From Molanna angustata (taxonomy: Eukaryota; Arthropoda; Insecta; Trichoptera; Molannidae): 64,000 nt of DNA. The stretch is taken from the NCBI GenBank assembly GCA_963576475.1, contig OY754977.1, forward strand, positions 30,990,172 through 31,054,171, read 5' to 3'. Position numbers and translations under genes: made by a program. The notes under the pieces were generated by a model. That model saw nothing but the letters and a program-made list of their open reading frames with translations. It had not been told where the DNA came from and did not search any database. Shown piece by piece: positions 52,307 through 64,000 of the stretch (position 1 is the first letter of the stretch; each line of letters opens with the position of its first letter).

Positions 52307-53058
52307 ATACAGGGTTACAGGGTAAGTCGTACTGAATATTAAAGGACGTTATTATTCAGGTGGGCAAGTCTGGTCCGACCGGCGAAATCAAAACCCTAGT
52401 GATTACCCATATCATGGATATAATTATCATATGGAGTTCTATAATATATTTAGATGTCATAGAACTCCATATGATAATTATATCCATGATATGGGTAATC
52501 ACAAGGGTTTTGATTTCGCTGATCGGACCAGTCATTTCTGATGGATTTCATTCTGTAATATGGTGTCCAAAACTTAACCGTTATGGAGATACTGAATTTT
52601 AAAGATTTTTAAAAAAAAAATTTTGCCTTTTTTATCAAATTTTTTCGGATTAGATCTCTTAGGTTCCATTTTTTATGTATCTAGTTAGAGGGCATGACTA
52701 ACAAAAACTGATCCTACTACTAACAGCTTAAAAAAACTGCTCGACAATGGTTAGAATTAAAGAGTTTTAACTAATTATTTTTAACTTTGAAGCGCTTTTT
52801 TTGAAAAAAAAAATATGTAACTTATTCTGCAAATAATTTTAAAAACTTCTACATCTCTTTAGCTATTCAAAAAGATATAACACTTGCTATTAAATAGGCA
52901 AACCATTGACCAAATAACAGTTAAGTTAGTAGAGGGGCGACTTCTGTCGTGAAAAGTAATTTAAGTTAAGTATCGGACACCATATTACAGAATCAAATCC
53001 ATCAGAAATGACCTGAATAATAACGTCCTTTAATATTCAGTATGACTTACCCTGTATA
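52307..53058. mobile_element. Inverted-repeat DNA element (TA-flanked) containing a second MITE
   Basis: Ends TATACAGGGT...AAGTCGTACTGAATATTA and, reversed, TATACAGGGTAAGTCATACT. Pairing continues through AAAGGACGTTATTATTCAGG, then (after the inner insertion) CATTTCTGATGGATTT and AATATGGTGTCC. Tc1/mariner-like ends, no ORF. Confidence 0.75.
52361..52531. mobile_element. Palindromic MITE inserted in the left arm of the 52307 element
   Basis: GGGCAAGTCTGGTC end and a long internal palindrome (ATATCATGGATATAATTATC / GATAATTATATCCATGATAT). Its insertion interrupts the outer arm between CAGGT and CATTTC. A second copy is at 56901-57068. Confidence 0.75.
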
Positions 53059-53070
53059 TAACAAGTAATA

Positions 53071-53176
53071 TACATTCCCCAAACTAAGTGTAAATGCTTG
53101 TGCCGGTCATGACAGGATTCGAACTTGCAACAACTGAAATACTAACCATGCACACTATCTGTTCTGCTACACTTCT
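53071..53176 (-). mobile_element. tRNA-derived SINE family B, copy 2
   Basis: Antisense copy with CAAGTTCGAATCCTGTCATG (B-box) and the CCCCAAACTAAG-type body. Diverged. Confidence 0.6.
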
Positions 53177-53575
53177 GTTTATTGTATCTGATTTTATAGA
53201 ATAGCACTGTTTTTGGATTTGAAATTCATATTCTATCAATTGTGCTTGAAATTTGGTATAACTCGGCTATCGAAGTGTGCTTTATTATATTTAATCACTA
53301 CCTTTTGTAAAATGAAATACAAAAATATTTCATTTGAATATCTTTTCAATGAGTAAATTTTTGTCAAAGCTAAGTGTTGACAGATTGTATGAAATCAACA
53401 TCAACTTCAGACTGGTGAAGTGAGAATTTTTTTAAGAAGACATTTAGGTGGTGGAAATCAGCTCCCTAGAATAAAAGGCTCCTGAAGTCTTAGATAGAAT
53501 TAAAAACAAAAATTTTGGGTTTGTTGCTTGGTTGGTAGATGCGCAAACCAAACCAGCCTAAGTACCTAAAAAGTC

Positions 53576-54206
53576 TTAGACCCGAATGCACAGTCCTAGG
53601 TACCTAAATACCAACTCCTAACCTCACTGGAGTATTTAGTATTCTTAAGTTAGCAATTGCGTTGCAGAGACATCACTAACTAAATACTACGCCAAACTTA
53701 AGGTCGATGGCGTAGAATTTCACATTATTGTGTATGATGAAAAGATATGGGCTTAGAAAGCTATCTATCTCTTTTCTGACGTTTGAGGTTTAATATGTTT
53801 TTTGCTATAACAACACAAACATAATATGTAACCAACTTCACACTGACAGCTCGATGTCATGATTTTTTTGAAATTCCACCAAATTTTCGGCATCTCGTAT
53901 GGATCTCTGAATACTCTGTTTGGTAATTGACTTGATACATATTCAACGAAGCCTATAAAATCATCATCCACCGAAAAAAACTCATATTTTAGTACTAAAC
54001 CACTCGTAAGGTTCCTCGCTATCAACCTTTAGTTTACGCCGATGCGCATGCGCTAAGTATTTAGATATGTCTCTGCAATGCAATTCTCATACAAAAACGT
54101 CGTAGCGTCCTCCAGTTAGAAAGCCACGTGATCTCCTAACTTAAGTGAGTGACTGTGCAATGAAAACATCGTTAGTATTTAGTTAGGACTCTGCATTCGG
54201 ACCATA
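53576..54206. mobile_element. MITE with CCGAATGCA inverted ends
   Basis: Left GACCCGAATGCACAGTCCTA pairs with right reversed GGTCCGAATGCAGAGTCCTA. Inner arms share TAACTAAATACT and CAGAGACAT sequences. No ORF. A terminal fragment occurs in AP-3 beta intron 5. Confidence 0.7.
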
Positions 54207-56900
54207 GTTGATTCCCAAAAGTTAGGAAGTTTAGGTGAAATTGACCAATTGATCTTATATTTTGTTTATCCTTATGTTTAATAATAAAATATATTGTAAC
54301 AATAAATACATGTTTTATAAATTCGTTTTTTATTTACCATTATTATCTTGGAGGAGTAAATATGAATTATTATGGTTTAAATTTTCAGTAAACAAAGTTT
54401 AATGTTATTTTACTATTACTAATTTATATATATTTTGATCTGTCTGATGTGACTTCACAAAAACCCAACAATATATCAGATTGAAGTTAATTATTCAGAA
54501 TCAGAATGGTTCAGCTTGTGCTAATAAATCTTACATAAATGTTCCCGGGGCCAGATCTTCTATTTTCCATGCTTTATGCATTGAATTAAAAAAAGCGCCA
54601 CTATGGAAAAGGGTGTTTCAGTAAAAGTACAAAAATAAATTTCATAGTCTATTTAAAATAAAAACAATTTAAGAATATTAATATTATTTAGTACAGTATA
54701 AGGAAAAATTAATAAAAATTGTTTGGTATTGAATGAATTGTGGAGATATAGGAATATGTACCTATTTAAATTACATATTTAATTATATTTTGCAAGTCAT
54801 GCAATAGGTATAATAAAACTATTTATAACATAAATTCACGAACCATTAAGTAGAATGGACAGGATTTACCCACCTTTTCTGAAAATTAATAATATCATGT
54901 ACAGAATATACTTACTATTATATTATTTTAGGTAGTATCCATAGAAATATTATTATGTATCTGGAAAACAATTATTATCATTGCTCTTGCAACCTCAAAT
55001 GGAGGAACATTGGCCAGACTCAAGTTTGTTATAAAATCGTGCATTTGTTAATTATATTAAAATTAACAACAAATTATAAAGTGTGTGGAATACAAAAAAA
55101 AAATATAATAATACTTAAATTAGAATTCAACAAGTTTTGAAGTAGAAAATTAAATCACAATTTGATGTTATTCTGTCTGATGAATATTGTGAACCTCTAA
55201 ATACAAAATGTACATAAGTACAAAGATCACAATATTCAGCCTTACAAATAAAAAACATTTTAATTGTCATACAACAAAATAATTTGTAATATTAAAAAAT
55301 TGAATAGTTCATAGTAGACAAAATTCATGAAATATTTAGTATAATAGACAACATCAATGACTTCATTCGTGATATTAAAGTAAGACAAGGTATTTTAACG
55401 GGGTAAAAGCCATTAGTTTGGTAACAGTGCCTTTTAACATATCGTATGTTGATGAAAAATTGCATCTTTACAAAATATAATATTGGGTTAATGTAAGCTT
55501 CAAAATTAAACATTTATTTAATACACATAGGTACATACATTTTATAATAAGAACATGGGTTAAAATTTGAATTATAATAATACTGATACTAAATATTTAT
55601 AACTTGTTTAAATTGGGTACATTTTTGTATTTTTTTAAATCACCATTAAATTTTTATGAGGAATGATCATATATGAGATGGAAGTGAATAATTAGAATAC
55701 AGAGCTATTTTCCTTTATAAACATATACTTACCCATATTTTTCTTTTAGTTTTCCCATGTCTTGTCAACACATCTAAAAATACCTATTCAACAATTCAAT
55801 CTCGCATAATTACTCATCTTGAGTATGGAGAGAGATTTATCTTGAAAATTCCTATATAGTTTTCTTGAAATAATTCATTTTTCTGCTCATTCATTTTTTC
55901 CCATAGATAGTTGTGAATTAGAACAATCAGTATCTGTCAGTCTCCTTGTAATTATAATGTATAATATTCATGGCACATATAAATATCTATTTAAGCATCA
56001 TATAAAAAAATAGTGAATGTTGATTATAAGCTCTGAAACAAAATATTATCTTAAAGAGTTACACCTACCTTTGCGCATGTGCATATAGGTATGTGCAAGT
56101 TAATTAGCATGATTTTAAACATTTGAATCGTTAGGGATTAGTCATTAGAGAGTTAGTAGCATAGAAACATATTGAAAATCAATTTTACAATTCATCTATT
56201 GTCGCAAGATTGTGAACCAATTGAAAAATATTTATAATGTGGAAAAGAATTTGAATAATAAACTTATATCAATCATTATTTTATTGAAGCGTGGAACTAA
56301 TATTTGTGTTTCTAAACACTCAACCCCTATTAATTTAAATAAAATAATTTTAATCTTATTGATTGTAAGAAATTGCCAAACAGTCAATAACTCTATTGTA
56401 TCTACTATAATGCCATCATATCTACAATAAACTAGTAAATATTTTTTTTATATAAATGGTGTTTTGTGCAAATTTTCAATTTATGGCACTTTTGATAATC
56501 TGATAAAAAATACATATTGCACATAATTTAGGTGGAATTCGAAGTGGATAAAATAATTTTTGAATTGTTCAGTCATATAGGAAAACTTAACTGTGACATG
56601 TATGTAAATTATTCAATTAGCAAAGCCATGTCTTTTTTGATACATGCCTACCTCGCATTGAACATTATCATAATCATTGTAAAAGAAAGGATAAAATGAA
56701 AAGTTACAAAATTACATATTATGTGATATATAAAATTATTTCTTCTTTGTCTTTTTATTTTTATTTAAAATCTAAATTCAATGTTTAAATCTAGTTACAT
56801 CGTATGTAATATAATATTTGAACATAATACATAAATAACAGTAAGAGAAAATGACTATTGTCAATCAGAATGTATAATTAGATCACCATCATCATCATTT
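54207..56900. other. Intergenic, no gene recognised
   Basis: Very AT-rich sequence. Short open frames look random; no defined repeat ends seen. Confidence 0.5.
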
Positions 56901-57068
56901 GGGGGCAAGTCTGATCAAACGGTGAAATCAAAACCCTCATGACTCATGTAAGGATTATACCCATAACCTGGATATAATCCTTACATATTGTAGAACTCCA
57001 TATGATAATTATATCCATGATATGGGTAATAATGAGAGTTTGATTTCATGGTTTGACCAGACTTCCCC
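56901..57068. mobile_element. Second copy of the palindromic GGGGCAAGTCTG MITE
   Basis: Ends GGGGGCAAGTCTGATCAAAC and, reversed, GGGGAAGTCTGGTCAAACC. The shared internal palindrome is partly altered (a CCTTACAT variant on one arm). Confidence 0.75.
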
Positions 57069-57788
57069 ATGGTCGGGTCTTAGCCTCCTGTATAGCCCGT
57101 CTACATGAAGTAGATCGCCAATTACAAAAGTAATATGTAAAATTATATATTCAATTAGTATTAGTGTTAACAATTTCATTGGATAAGTAAGTCATTCGAT
57201 TATTTTATGATACTGCTTGTCAAACAATTCTTATGTTTTTATTTAGTTTGATATGAAATAAATTAATTCGAATAAATTTTTTCATTGATTGATAAAAAAG
57301 GTTTTTGTGTAAATGATGAATCCCATAGAAAGGTTCATCACCAATATACTAGCATAAGTATTTACTTTATTTGTTTACGTAATAGCAGATTAGTTTAGTA
57401 GTTAAGATTAGATCTGTGTCGCAGTTGGGAAGGTAAAGAAAACCCAATTTTATTTTTACACTCGCCTATTATTTTCTCTGTGCATATAAAGTCAACCTCT
57501 GTTTATTTGTCAGATAAATTGAAAATGCCAAAAATAACCAGAACAATCCAAAAGAAAATATTAAAGATCAAAAATATAGGCAAATCATGGAATGCATTCC
57601 ATGATTGTGTTTGAGGCAGTCTACTTCTCTTGACATCCTCTGCAGGTCGGGTCCTCTCTAAGGCCCAATAACTTATTGTGTCTTTTCAAATGTCAATGTT
57701 CTTATTTGATTATATAAATTAACAGGGGTTGAGGGTAATTCAATGAGTGCTGAAAATGGTAAACTCTTTTCCTATCTATTGTGTATAA

Positions 57789-58460
57789 CAGGTATGGGCA
57801 ACCTTTAACATGTTGTGGGCCAAACTTTAGTGTGCAAATACGTTCGCGGGCCGCGTTAAAAGTAAAGCATTTTAAAGATTTTAAAGTAGTTGTCATAATT
57901 TTTAACGATAGATATCAGACATGAAATAATACAACATTGTTATTATAATACAATTTATATTCTCTTTGTACTATTCTTTGTATGTTTCAGGTGTGATGCT
58001 ATAGTTTTGTTTTTCTCATTTGTTAAAAAAATGTATGTAAAACTTTAAAAATTACTTGATATGATGTCCTGTTATTATGTACCGTAGTCTTTCATTTACT
58101 GTTTTTTTTTTCATTGTTTTTAATATCATACTATGTTATTATATTCTACTGTACTGTTGGATATCCAAAATAAATAAAAAATAAAATAAAATATAAATTA
58201 CAAAATTAAATGAATAAAATAAGGACAACATTATAATTAAATTGTGAAATTTGGGATAATTACCAACTATGAAAATTAAATAGCGACACTGAAATCAATG
58301 AGACACTTGAGCTTGAATTTAGGAAACTAATTCATGTAATATATATATTTTTTTAAATATTACATGAATTAGGGTTGGGTTTTTCAAAATGTCTCGCTGG
58401 CCGGATCAAATCTCACAGCGTGCCGGATCCGGCCCGCGGGCTGATTGGTGCCCACATTTA
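57789..58460. mobile_element. Non-autonomous hAT element with 8-bp TSD
   Basis: 672 bp flanked by exact GTGTATAA duplications (57781-57788 and 58461-58468). Ends CAGGTATGGGCAACC and, reversed, TAAATGTGGGCACC, with GGGCCGCG/CGCGGGC-rich subterminal parts. No transposase. Confidence 0.85.
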
Positions 58461-58468
58461 GTGTATAA

Positions 58469-59311
58469 TATATATAGATACATTTCCTTGCAATATAATA
58501 ATTTATTATTTCTGTGACCTTAGCAAATTATCTCTATCTTATTTACAATATCGTTTTCAAATCTATCATACATCGTTTTATTTATGTATTCATTAAATAT
58601 TTCAATAAAATATTGGTATAGGTAGTTATAATTAAATTATAATTAGTTGATATTAGGTATTGAATGCTTTACGCTCAATAAATATTATATTTTCCTAATT
58701 AATCTTTAAAAGTTATTGTACAGTTGATAGTTTTAATTGGATTTCAAGAAAACCATGATTATTAATGTATTTTAGGAAAGAACTTAGTGTTATTTTAAAA
58801 TTGAAGTTGTTATAATTGCCTAAAATAGTTGTAATATAATTTTCTGATATATTTTTGAAACACTTGTTTTGAGTATTTTAAAAAAATTTGATTTTACTAT
58901 AAAAAATTTTCATGCAGGGTGAGATGTCATTAAATAATACAAAAACAAAATAATTGTTCATTCAGGAATTGGCAAAGAATAATTTCAAAGAAGAATTTGA
59001 GGTGTATGTATAAAAATTTCTTGTTACGTGTTCCATAGTAAGTTTTATTTGTTTGTAAATTTTAGCAGTGGTATAATAATTTGCCATGGAATGTTAGATG
59101 CCCTTGAAACATGTGTTCCTCTATACTTATGCAAAAAGAAATTTTGTGTGGAAAATGGTTAGGCTTAATCTGAGATTTATATCTGTGGCAACTGGCAACA
59201 TTATACATAAAACAACATCGCATCCAGGGATACCATTCAACAACACAGAAGGTTGCTTCTACTTCTACTGAAACAATATCAGCATTTCTGAATAGCAACA
59301 AGTCTCCAGTA
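58469..59311. other. Intergenic, no gene recognised
   Basis: AT-rich sequence. A short - strand open frame at 59062-59325 shows no family resemblance. Confidence 0.45.
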
Positions 59312-59873
59312 TATAGGCTGACCATAAATCACATTTTTCGTACATATTGATTGTCCCGTTTTTCCAAAATATTTGAGGTTTGTCACATATTTTGACCATT
59401 GTTGATTGGTACTTTCCACACTGCTGACATGTACCAATCATAACTAATCATAAGACGTCTATCTGTTATTTCCCTCATAGAACTAACCAAGCGGAAAATA
59501 CAGAGTCCCCTGTACATAAACAAATTTCACTACAGTGATTTGAATACTCTTAAGTTGACGTTCGACGTTGTGTAGCGTATTGTATGTCATTTTTGCCCTG
59601 ACCTTTGCAATGCTATTTAAAATTATTACCTGCATTCTCTTACTTGTCAAACTCTACACTTGTTATATCAACTTCAATAATTAATATCAACTTCAATAAT
59701 TAACAAACGTTTTGATAATTATTGTTTAAAAAGTTAAATAAATAAATAAATAATTATCATTAATTTTTAATTTTACAAATCAATAATTATTCCTATTTAA
59801 TATGAATATTATTATTTCACACTAGTCCAAAAGGGTTTTGTTTTTTCCCGATAGAATTATGGCCAGCCTATAT
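59312..59873. mobile_element. MITE with TATAGGCTGACCATAA ends
   Basis: TATAGGCTGACCATAA at the left pairs with TTATGGCCAGCCTATA at the right; TA-rich flanks suit Tc1/mariner. No ORF. Confidence 0.7.
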
Positions 59874-59960
59874 ATACATTTCACCCATTTTAATAACAAA
59901 GCTGATTTTGATCAAAATAATTAAACAATTATGTGAATTCCATTTTATTTTATTTTTACA

Positions 59961-60104
59961 TTACTTCTCGGCCAACTAACAGGTACTATGTCAAATATTA
60001 ATTTAACACGCACCCAATAACAAGTTACCACATTATGGAGGCTTACGATATTAATCAAGACTGAAAATACAATTCAAAACTAACCAACTGAGCCACGAAG
60101 GCCG
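59961..60104 (-). mobile_element. tRNA-derived SINE family A, copy 4 (deleted)
   Basis: Antisense copy with CTTCTCGGCCAACTAAC tail and GCCACGAAGGCCGA head. It lacks the B-box region. Confidence 0.7.
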
Positions 60105-60811
60105 AAGAAGTTTATTTCAATATGAAGATGAAAATATTATTATGTATGCATTGACTTGAAATATATAATAGCTAAAAATCAAAACAATTGTACTCATACA
60201 GGACTCCTTTTTAAAATAAATTTTTCTATGTTCAATCCAACATTTCTATTTTTTTTTAATTTAATTCCAAATAAAATACATACTTAAATACCATGTATAT
60301 ATAAATTACTCTATTTGCACAATTTGAACTTTCATGAAGTTTTGATACTTTGATAATAATACAAAGTATTTATTTGTTTAATTCAAATATGTTTGTTAAA
60401 TAATAAATAAATTTATAGATTTATCAAATAGCTTATCGTAATATAAAAATTAGTTTTAATAAGTACATAATGTAAAAGTTATTATTTACAAAAATATTCT
60501 ATAAATAATCTTGCGTGCGAGATGTTTTACTACCATCAATTTAAAAATTAAAGCTAATAAGCATCTATTTATTTCCAGGCGATTTTTTAATTTTGTATTT
60601 TTGTTTTCTATGACAAATCACATTCTAGTTTATATTTATTATTTTTCATCTTTACATTGCATAAGAAAATTTAATTTACTCATATGAAAAATACTGGAAG
60701 AAAGATTATGCTGCAAACAGTATCATACCTTCATGCTGCAAACAGTATAATATTTTAAACATAGATAGCATTAATATATTATTGTTGAATGTCATATAAT
60801 CCTTTCTAATT

Positions 60812-60960
60812 GGGTGGTGGCAGAGAGTAGTTAGCACACTGGGTTAGTAATCCAGTGGTTGTGAGTTCGATTCCTGCCATGACTGATTTTTTTCACCTAT
60901 GTAGGAATGTATGAGGATTTATATCTACTTATTCATTCTTTTAAAAAAAATTGTAAAGTA
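60812..60960 (+). mobile_element. tRNA-derived SINE family B, copy 3 (most complete)
   Basis: GGGTGGTGGCAGAGAGTAGT, TAGCACACTGGGTTAGTAAT and the B-box GAGTTCGATTCC, followed by body CATGACTGATTTTTTTCACC. The head resembles a tRNA but the acceptor stem does not pair. Confidence 0.7.
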
Positions 60961-63625
60961 AGTATATCTATGTTATAATTATATGACACACTTTTCCTCT
61001 TTGATGAAATTTGTTAATGTTATTTTTTAACGAAAAATGTTATTTAAAGAAATGATGAAACAAATAATTGAAAGAAAACACGACACATTAATAGTTTTAG
61101 ATTATTTGGGTAGTCGCATTATTTCATACCAGAGTAAAATCTCTTTTCAATGCATACCAGTAACCATCCAGTAACTATATAAAAGTATTCTGCGTTCTTG
61201 TGTAATGTTGGTACGACTGTCAGTCAATCAAATAAACTGAAAAATGTTGCCATATCTCCAAATTAAGTTCCTTTAAACTCATATTTCAAACTTAATTTTA
61301 AGAAATTTTAAAAGAAAACAATCAGAGTTTAATATGATAGAATGATACATGTCTACTATAATTATTTTAAACAAAGCAAACTTATTTTTTTAACAATATT
61401 CGCAGATTTATATCTGATTTCTTTTTTCTCTCCTCTTCCTCTCCTTATCCTTTTGTTTCCCTATCATTGCTATGAATTTTTATTACATTCAATCTTTTAT
61501 TTTGTCTTTTTTTGCTTTTCTTCCGTTATTTTTTAGTCATGTCATAACCTTATTACCATAGTACACATTGTATTGTATATTAAAATCAACTCTGGTTGGT
61601 TGAGAGAAATTGCCGTTTGGCAATAAACCCGCCAGTGTACAAATTATATGAAGGTACCACAGAAGTTACAAATAAATAAACAATTTTATCAGAAATATCT
61701 TTCACAAATATTACAAAAGAAGAAGAAAAAATCCCAAATTGTAGGGAATTTCCTTTTTTTTATGTATAACATCAAATCAAATCATAACAACTTGTAACAA
61801 CTTAACCACAAAGTGCATTTTTAATTGAAACACTATCCGGTTTTGAGAATGTAGACAGACGTAATTACTAAATTAATATTATTACAATTATCCAAAGAGT
61901 TAGTCTTTTTACTTTTAAAATCTATCATAGTTAAAATGGATTCCTATACTAAACTAACTTTTAGGTACATTAATTCAAATACTTATGGAAATGAATATTT
62001 TATTTAAATGATTTGATTAAAAGAAACCCTTATGTAGTTTTGATAATGTATATATTTAAGAGCATATTTATTATTTTAAAATAATAATAATTTGCCGACA
62101 ATACAATAAATTCATTAGATTTACGTCAATATTATTAAAATGGTGGATCAATCAAATTAAAATAAAATATATTATTTACACAACAGGATTGTCAATGTAT
62201 TTCCCGTTATTAAAAAATACTTACTATAGGTCAAAAGTATTTGAATATGTTTTGGTCTGTAGATAACCTATGGACCATTATTTAAAGCTTTAGTATCATG
62301 CAAAATGCAAATGTGAATGTGTTATTTATACACTTATCAAGACCTGTCTTATTCATTCTATAATCGTCAAAAATGATAAAGGGTAAAATAGATATTAAGT
62401 ACCTATATACTTATATTTATGTATTACATGCAAAATAATCATAACGCAGTCGGCTCTCAATTTATATATATTATATTAAGTATGTAAATATACATCAAAT
62501 ACCAATTTTATTGTATATACACCATAGTGAACTGTTCCCATTCAAATTTCAAATATAAATCTTTATTAATAAGCACATAGCAAAATTATGACTCTGTCAA
62601 ATAAGCTTTCGTTATTTAAAAATATTTTAAAGTTAATTTTTATTTAAAGAAATATAGCAAAGCATTTATTTCAATTTTAAATTGTGTGTTATTTAGTCAT
62701 TGATTATTTTATAATTAGATTTAAGGATATATCTTGAAGATTCCATTTTCAGATTGTTATTTATTATATTTTTGGTTGATATTAAGATATAATAGGTAAT
62801 TTCCTGTAATCAAAACAATGGATAAGGTTCGAGTTATTTTGGTCCCCATTTTTATCCTTTTAACATAGCATTTAAAATTAAAGCGCACATTCAGTATGAC
62901 ATACTTATTTCATTTTTCAACATTCTCTGAGATCCGACTGCATAATTTTAAAACAATACATATCAAAGCTATGGCTTATTTTAATAAAAAAAAAACTAAT
63001 TAAATATTATTATTACATTACTCAAATCTTACGTAAATTTAAAAATCTAAAATATGTGGTGAGCACCTGAGCATTATTAATTATTTTATTGAAATAATAA
63101 CATAATATTCGAGATTAGGAAATATTAAACATATAAACTACTTAATATAATTTTCACAAACCTGCCATACTTAAAAAATTAAACAATCTTTGCGCGATTT
63201 AAAGGGTAAAATTTAAGGCAATTTAAAATATTATTCATTTAAATTTTTACAAGGGGTTATCACATGAAGTTGGTAATTTCATTACCAAATATAATGTAGA
63301 AAATTTCAAATTTTAACAAATAATATAATATGAACTGAGTTCCATTAGTTATTTCAAGACTTAAATAATTAAATAGCCAAATATATACTTAGGTATGTGT
63401 CGACATTCTTCAATCTGATTCAATCATTTTTTGTTTCCACAAAACACAGCCAATTTTATTTACATTATTTTTTTTTAAATGTATCGTCTTAATTTATTTT
63501 AAAAGCACACCCAAAAAAGTTAAAAAAAATTAAAAACAAATTTTTAAAATTTGTTATTCTATAAGCACTTAGGTTAGGGGGAAATTAACCAAATTTAATT
63601 TACATTAATATATATGTAATTTATT
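60961..63625. other. Intergenic and probable 3' UTR of the right-edge gene
   Basis: AT-rich. Near 61580-61640, GAGAGAAATTGCCGTTTGGC resembles a LINE/SINE tail also seen antisense near 7010-7060. The part nearest 63626 is probably 3' UTR of the - strand gene; AATAAA on that strand lies at 63620-63625. Confidence 0.4.
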
Positions 63626-63835
63626 TTAATTTAGTCTAGTCATGGCAATACACAAAAGTGATATGGCGGTGGGGAGTTTATAAGAAGGGCTTAAATGAGA
63701 AGATATAGCCGATGAGTTTCCAGCTAATATTTGCGCTCGTAACCTCAATCTCTCCTGATAGCGAGAGTCTTCCCCGGGAGGGTCTAAGCATTCAAACTCA
63801 CAGCATCGCTCTCCCACTCGAAACTTTTTGCAAAA
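63626..63835 (-). CDS. Last exon of a secreted or GPI-anchored protein with VWC-like Cys-rich end (partial gene)
   Basis: The exon starts after TTGTTTTCAG on the - strand and runs in frame to TAA. It begins FCKKFRVGERCCEFECLDPP, a CCxxxC arrangement like the end of a von Willebrand factor type C domain. A charged stretch (RYQERLRLRAQ), a small-residue segment (GNSSAISS) and a short hydrophobic C-terminus (LPTAISLLCIAM) follow. That tail could be a GPI-attachment signal or a weak membrane anchor. The rest of the gene lies beyond the right edge. I do not recognise the specific protein. The clean acceptor and coding-like composition argue for a real exon. Confidence 0.6.
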   Translation of the reverse strand, partial: FCKKFRVGERCCEFECLDPPGEDSRYQERLRLRAQILAGNSSAISSHLSPSYKLPTAISLLCIAMTRLN

Positions 63836-64000
63836 CTGAAAACAACCAATAATAATATTTAAATTATAAGTTAATTTTCCTTTATTTGTTAGTGTTACTT
63901 TGTATGCTAACTGAGAGTCCAGTATTTTCTAAAAGAATTTGAATTGGACCGTAATTTTGTATGCTCTAGGGCCATAGTATTTAGATGACGTGTCTTTTTC

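Noticed and set aside
60812..60885. tRNA gene
   Set aside because: Dispersed repeat with a shared non-tRNA body; head does not form a full cloverleaf, so it is called SINE.

Overview
This is an AT-rich nuclear window from an animal, almost certainly an insect. Lepidoptera is my best guess, based on the repeat types (piggyBac-like TTAA elements, tRNA-derived SINEs, RTE and Jockey-type LINEs, a possible Helitron end). The sequence alone does not prove the order. There are no operons, ribosome binding sites or other prokaryotic signals. Genes are split by canonical GT-AG introns.

One host gene dominates. It encodes the beta subunit of the AP-3 adaptor complex (Drosophila ruby, vertebrate AP3B1/AP3B2) on the + strand. 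I could rebuild 19 coding exons from the ATG at 6184 to the TAA at 49760-49762. Their lengths sum to 3273 nt, an exact multiple of three, giving 1090 residues, close to vertebrate AP3B. Exons 1-11 encode the adaptin trunk, exons 12-14 a serine-rich acidic hinge, and exons 14-19 the C-terminal ear. A CLEAR/E-box-like TCACGTGAC lies about 330 bp upstream of the ATG. At the right edge the last exon of a second gene lies on the - strand (63626-63835). It has a Cys-rich end resembling a VWC domain and a hydrophobic C-terminus.

Almost everything else is transposon-derived. Left flank (1-6183): one LINE inserted in another, a hAT derivative with an 8-bp target duplication, and short inverted-repeat elements. 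Introns 2-14: two tRNA-derived SINE families, LINE 3' ends, a mariner remnant split by another DNA element, and several palindromic MITEs. Intron 15 (26470-46487, 20 kb) is a nested stack. It holds a 10.6-kb non-coding LTR element with 2.46-kb near-identical LTRs, read on the - strand, with PBS, polypurine tract and 4-bp TSD. It also holds a 73-bp satellite with a three-monomer higher-order repeat. That satellite is broken by an intact-looking 4.2-kb RTE-type LINE (1005-aa ORF) and by an internally deleted Ty3/Gypsy element with near-identical LTRs. Introns 16-18 hold a LINE fragment, a solo LTR and a piggyBac-like MITE. The 49.8-63.6 kb intergenic region holds further SINEs and MITEs and no host gene I can support.

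No new multi-gene system is evident. The most notable item is the large non-coding LTR retrotransposon and the insertion history of intron 15, all inside a gene that still reads as a complete AP-3 beta.
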